Shown in pieces: positions 60,024 to 64,000 of a stretch of DNA of 64,000 bases. The position numbers and the translations under genes were made by a program. Source of the stretch: Paramacrobiotus metropolitanus (Eukaryota; Tardigrada; Eutardigrada; Parachela; Macrobiotidae); the NCBI RefSeq assembly GCF_019649055.1, contig NW_026570347.1, positions 124,001-188,000 on the forward strand, written 5' to 3'. The notes beneath the pieces were generated by a model, which was given only the letters and a program-made list of their open reading frames with translations, was not told the DNA's origin and made no database searches. Numbering within the stretch: position 1 is the stretch's first letter; each line of letters opens with the position of its first letter.

Positions 60024-60128
60024 AAGGATTTCACTATATGCCTTGGAAAATACCTTACGTAGCTATAATAATTAAGCGTAATTATTTTAAAAACGTCATT
60101 CCAGAAGACTACTGTTTATTGAATTAAA

Positions 60129-62861
60129 CTATCCACCGAACAGATCATCCAGACTGTAAAAGTCAGCATCATTAGAATTCAGAGTATTTTCTTCATCACA
60201 CGCATTGACCAGTTCACAATAAAAAGCGACCAAACTGTCGAAATCTGTGCTCTCCCCATCGTCTGGCCCGCCATCAGCATCCCCAGACACACCGAACACC
60301 GTTCCGCCGCTAGTGCCGACAATCTCCAGCTCCTCGTCTTCCATATCAAAAGCCGCTGCCAGCGTTTTCGCATCTACGATCGGAGTATAGCTATTGTACA
60401 ATAACAGAATGAGGATACGATATACGTACTACAGACTACTACTATAACTTATAAGCTATTATTTATTAAGTATTAACTATTTAGTTTTTTTGTGCTACTG
60501 CTGAAATATAAGATCGGTTTTTATTTTTATTATACAGTTAATTTCAAACGTATTTACACTTCTGCATTTCACGGCGGATGTTTAAGTTTTTTAATTTAAC
60601 GGTACAAAATTACAAATTTTACCTTTCTTTTCTCGCTTCTCTTTTTGCCGGCGGTCTCGTTTCGCATGATGCGCAATAAGCGCAGCGTTCATAACGCTGG
60701 CTGTCGTCAAACGGTTCCGAATATCAGTGTTGATATACGCGTACCGGCTCCAGTAGCGCTCAAGGTATGCCGAATGCACGCCGCCGGACAGGAGAAATAT
60801 GGCAAGGTCACGCAGTTCGGAGTGCTGATCATCGATGAGGCTCCAAAAGTAAAACGGATTATCAAACTGTTTCACTGTATCTTTAGCGAATGGTTGAATC
60901 CAGTTCTTGTACATCGTGAACGAGCGCAGCAATGATGTCGGCTTTCGTCCAAATACCTTCTCGTAGTATTTCGACGCAAGAAAGGCGACCGTTTGCCAAG
61001 TGAGGCGTTCGTCACGTGGTCGAAAGAATTCCAGTCGCTTGCTGTAGTCGAGAACAGCCGCAAGTACAAGCAGACTTGGTGTGAAAAACTTCATCCATCG
61101 ATTCTCCAGGGCCGCAGTCAGATTATCGCTCAGCGCACCATCATCGACAATTTTGAAACAGTGATATAATTCGTACATGGCTGTCATGACGTCCGACAAA
61201 GTGCACCCATCTTTTTCAAGTTGTCCTTGAGCGCTGACTACGGGCTTCAAAATATGCTCGACTTTCTTCAGGTTGCCCCAAAAAGTTATATCATCCAGAA
61301 TAGTGCAAACCATTTCATCGGGAATTTCTTTCGCAACCGCCATCACCTGTGAAGATGAACTGCTATAAATATCAAATCATTTTCAAATATTTACAGTACA
61401 ATGTTAAAAACAACAACTTATTGCTGCTTAAAAAAGCAATTAAGGTTTCAAAACTTTTTAACATTTTGTTAAACATCCGCTGCTCTATGTTAGATTTACC
61501 CGTAAACTTTTTTTGCTGTCCAGCAAAGCGCGGAAGCAGTTATAATAGGAGTACCATCGTGTGTCGGTTGGCTTCGAAATGGCAATTGTTTTTTCTCCGT
61601 TGCCAGTTGAGATTTACGCAGCCGCCCCAGGGAGACAATATTCTGATTAAAATGTGAGACGACTTTCAGGGCGCTTTTGCAGGTCGGCACGAACATCCCA
61701 AGCTGCAGCATATCTTTCACGACAAGATTGATTTGATGCGCCTTACATGATTCAAACAAAATTCGGGGAAACTTTAATGACAGAATGCGCCGTGCTTTGA
61801 CATTGTATGAGGCTGAGTCGCAAACACTGAATCCAAGGTCGGCGTTGTACTTGTTCGTGACCGTGTCTATCCACTTTGAGGCGTAAACAACGACATCATC
61901 CGCAGTGGATCCTTCCGTTGAAACATCATCCGCCGCAATAACGTAATTCTCAACTTGCCCGTCGGTTTCATCTCTCCAGGTAACCGCCGCACCTGTTTCA
62001 TATGCAAAAAACAAAATTTAATACGAGTACTATTTATTACGAGTATTAAATAAATGCAATTTATTACGATTACGATTACGAATTATTAATTTATTTTATG
62101 CAACTGGTGTATCTGACAACCAGATGATTGTGCAGTTGACAAATTTTATCCACATAAAATTCACTATTTTCTGAGCCACCAAAATCGAGTAGTATTACCT
62201 AGAATGTTTCTCTTTGAAACATTTTTGAAGCCATCAAACGTCAGTGTGAGAAATCGTTTTCCGTTCAGAGCTGCCTCCATAGCTTTCTGTGCCGTCTGGG
62301 CATGCTGCCGAATAATCCGACCGCGCAGGACGCGTTGTGTCGGGAACTGAATTCCCGGGCGCAACCACTTTAACCACTCCACTACTTCTGGGTTTTCAAT
62401 AGCTGCATAAGGGAGATTCGCTGAAGCAAATGCTCTGGCCATCAACTTTTCGTGTTCAACGATTTCAGCCTTGAATAATGCGCGGTCTACAAACGATGTA
62501 ATTTTGGAGGATTTCGCATCTCGAGCGTTTTCCTGAACGTCGGGCAGTTTCCGCTTCCTGGTGGATGCGCGCTGGGAGATGAGACGGTGGCACGGACGGC
62601 TGCAGGGACATGTCGACATTTCTGCAAGTGCTCCGTCATGTATTTTCTTTCTCCTCTAATGGCCACGCGAACTCCGTCAAAGCTGGAATGGGCTTCGCAA
62701 AATTTACAAAATGCTTCGCTCTGTGTACATGATTTGTACTTTCCCCCTCTATCAAAGTGTGTCCATAAATCGAGTCTCACACGGGATAGCGTAATCTCTG
62801 CAAGCATTTTCATATTTGTACAGAAAGAACTCGTACCGTACTCGTACTCGTACCTCACCAT
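60129..62861 (-). CDS. hAT-superfamily transposase (BED finger, RNase H-like core, dimerisation domain)
   Basis: Exons: BED part about 62560-62861, core 62199-about 62560, 61508-61992, 60623-61346 and 60129-60373. The last four are in phase across GT/AG introns. The N-terminal zinc finger shows C-x2-C (AFCKFCEA) and H-x4-C (MTEHLQKCRH). A basic stretch (TRKRKLPD), the hAT core (LTLTFDGFKNVSKRN for the first Asp, SVCDSASYN for the second, CKAHQINLVVKDML) and the C-terminal hATC dimerisation region (NPFYFWSLIDDQHSELRDLA, then RNRLTTASVMNAALI) follow. A separate last exon adds a very acidic tail. Between the BED region and the core the frame changes by one base with no room for an intron, so one indel (real or an error) separates them. 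Otherwise the gene looks recently active. Confidence 0.83.
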
Positions 62862-63445
62862 TCAATAAGAAATTTGTCGGTAAACGTCGACTATAAAGTT
62901 GTTGTGCTAAAAGTCAAAATAGGTGAAAGTAAACTGCGTACGCACCTTTCGCGCCAGCTTCTCCTGCATCCTCCTCATCCGACATTCTACACTGATGACA
63001 GTCCTAAAAGCGCGCGCGAAATTCTGACGAAGGCGTTATCAGAGTATCGAAATCGAAGCAATCCAACGCAATGAAGTTTAAAGAACGATAACTACTGCGT
63101 GAGCAGGGCAGATTATGAAAAGTATTGAAGGAGTAAATTGAATCAGTTCTTGTTGAACAGTCTTATACCGTTATACGCAAAGTTCCATGAAACAAAGTGC
63201 TAACTAGCAAACGAAGAAGTAAGTACCAGCTGGCGGGTGGCGGAAATGTTATTCCACAACAGAATTACAGTGCAAGAAGTGTGTTTCCGTTTGTAAACTG
63301 CTATTTCTGGAATTCCACTGAGCAAGTGGAATTCCACGGAATCCTTGAATTCCATTTTCCAAATCCGAGCAACCCGAGAGGAGCAAGGATTTGGAAATGG
63401 AATTTGATCCGTGGAATTCCATTTTCCTTGGACGGTCGTTCCTTA

Positions 63446-63453
63446 ATTGTAAC
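63446..63453. repeat. Target-site duplication of inner hAT element (right)
   Basis: ATTGTAAC, matching 59901-59908 exactly. Confidence 0.88.
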
Positions 63454-63725
63454 TATCTGCAGTTGCCGAATCTGCACTATACTGTATCTCTAATATCTGT
63501 ATACTGTAAACGGCATCTGTACTAGCTATGCTTTTATAACATAATACTACTGCCTCTGTTTATGAAAATCTGTGTACCTTTACTCTGTTTAGAACTTTGA
63601 ATGCATTTACAAGTGATGAATGCGCGGTAATTAAGCAGCGGGCGATAACTGTAATGGTGTTTTGTTAAAACTTATGTAAATAGATGGCTAATTAATGGTA
63701 TTCCAACGAAAAAAACAAAATCCTT

Positions 63726-63761
63726 GGATTTACGGAAATCCATTTGGATTTCCGTAAATCC
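63726..63761. repeat. Perfect 16-bp hairpin in the right end of element X
   Basis: GGATTTACGGAAATCC (63726-63741) pairs with GGATTTCCGTAAATCC (63746-63761) around ATTT. It corresponds, inverted, to the hairpin at 59988-60023 but with an A-T pair in place of a G-C pair. The companion hairpin TCCACGGG with CCCGTGGA is at 63806-63827. Confidence 0.85.
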
Positions 63762-63840
63762 ACGGATTCCATGGAATTCCATGGCAATTTCCTTTCCAAA
63801 TCCTTTCCACGGGCTAGCGCCCGTGGATTTGTCCTCCTTA

Positions 63841-63848
63841 GTTCGCAG
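63841..63848. repeat. Target-site duplication of outer hAT element (right)
   Basis: GTTCGCAG, matching 59046-59053 exactly. Confidence 0.85.
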
Positions 63849-64000
63849 TACACTCACTTACCGTCACTTACTTTACGTGATCCCAGACGATTTACAGTAT
63901 GCCATTTCCAAACCATAACAATCGATAAATCGCAGCACGCACCGGAAAACGATCGCAGTACGCTGTGGCTGCACGCTATGGCCATGCTGACGATGCTATC

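Larger units (their letters stand above)
59909..63445 (-). mobile_element. Inner hAT transposon (Y) with transposase gene
   Basis: A 3,537-bp element with left end TAAGGAGGACATTTCCACGG (type 2) and right end, in reverse complement, TAAGGAACGACCGTCCAAGG (type 1), flanked by ATTGTAAC on both sides. The order of end types is opposite to element X, so Y sits inside X in reverse orientation. Homology with X is about 115-150 bp at each end (59909-60030 with 63722-63840; 63300-63445 with 59054-59200). It carries the spliced hAT transposase gene described separately. Confidence 0.9.
59054..63840. mobile_element. Outer hAT-family element (X), interrupted by a second copy
   Basis: Left end TAAGGAACGACCGTCCACGG and right end, in reverse complement, TAAGGAGGACAAATCCACGG form imperfect terminal inverted repeats, flanked by the 8-bp duplication GTTCGCAG. 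With the inner element (59909-63445) and one of its target duplications removed, X is about 1.24 kb and has no transposase, so it is non-autonomous. Its left arm also carries a small MITE at 59743-59899. Ends of two types are seen in this family: type 1 (TAAGGAACGACC) and type 2 (TAAGGAGGACA); X has type 1 at left and type 2 at right. Confidence 0.85.

Noticed and set aside
59909-63445. Reading the locus as one large transposon with double end repeats
   Set aside because: The two distinct 8-bp duplications pair left and right ends unambiguously into two nested elements.
1-64000. CRISPR arrays, bacterial operons or contaminating prokaryotic DNA
   Set aside because: All coding regions are intron-split animal families; no regular spacer-repeat arrays exist.
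1-64000. tRNA, rRNA or other structural RNA genes
   Set aside because: No sequence with a recognisable tRNA B-box in a cloverleaf context or rRNA similarity was found by eye; a covariance-model scan would be needed to be sure.

Overview
This is a piece of an animal nuclear genome. Genes are split by many short introns (mostly 55-250 bp) with GT/AG boundaries, proteins belong to metazoan families (lamin with CaaX box, SCAP, sterol O-acyltransferase, receptor guanylate cyclase, TMEM26), and intergenic DNA is AT-rich and littered with small DNA transposons. The style would suit a small ecdysozoan such as a tardigrade, but no single feature fixes the phylum, so that is a guess. Exon models were made by hand from reading frames and splice sites, and phases were checked for every gene unless stated.

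Layout. 1.4-2.0 kb: a two-exon gene for a tiny secreted Tyr/Gly-rich peptide (+). 3.7-6.5 kb: a pancreatic-lipase-family triacylglycerol lipase (-). 7.9-8.8 kb: secreted Cu/Zn superoxide dismutase (-). 10.2-11.1 kb: four-helix membrane protein (+). 11.4-12.8 kb: DRC10/IQCD-like axonemal protein with frame breaks (-). 13.2-18.7 kb: complete SCAP in 14 exons (-). 19.3-22.4 kb: aldo-keto reductase copy A (+). 23.6-25.1 kb: TMEM26-like protein (+). 25.7-34.3 kb: receptor guanylate cyclase in 14 exons (-). 37.2-38.2 kb: small membrane or secreted protein (+). 39.1-41.8 kb: aldo-keto reductase copy B (+). 42.0-46.0 kb and 54.1-58.6 kb: two sterol O-acyltransferases with near-identical exon plans (-). 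Between them lie a lamin (47.8-50.7 kb, -) and a secreted Thr/Pro-rich protein (52.6-53.3 kb, +). 59.05-63.84 kb: two nested hAT transposons.

The strongest functional theme is sterol and neutral-lipid handling: SCAP (sterol sensing and SREBP escort), two sterol esterifying enzymes and a lipase all sit in one 55-kb stretch. Whether that clustering is more than chance cannot be told from the window.

The most notable finds are: (1) a hAT element inserted in reverse orientation into a relative of itself, each with its own perfect 8-bp target duplication; (2) perfect hairpins in those element ends whose two copies differ by a base-pair-preserving double change; (3) an aldo-keto reductase paralogue that has lost three of four catalytic residues while most exons stay open; (4) an unannotated-looking spliced peptide gene; (5) a separate 610-bp hAT-type non-autonomous element with its own 8-bp duplication.
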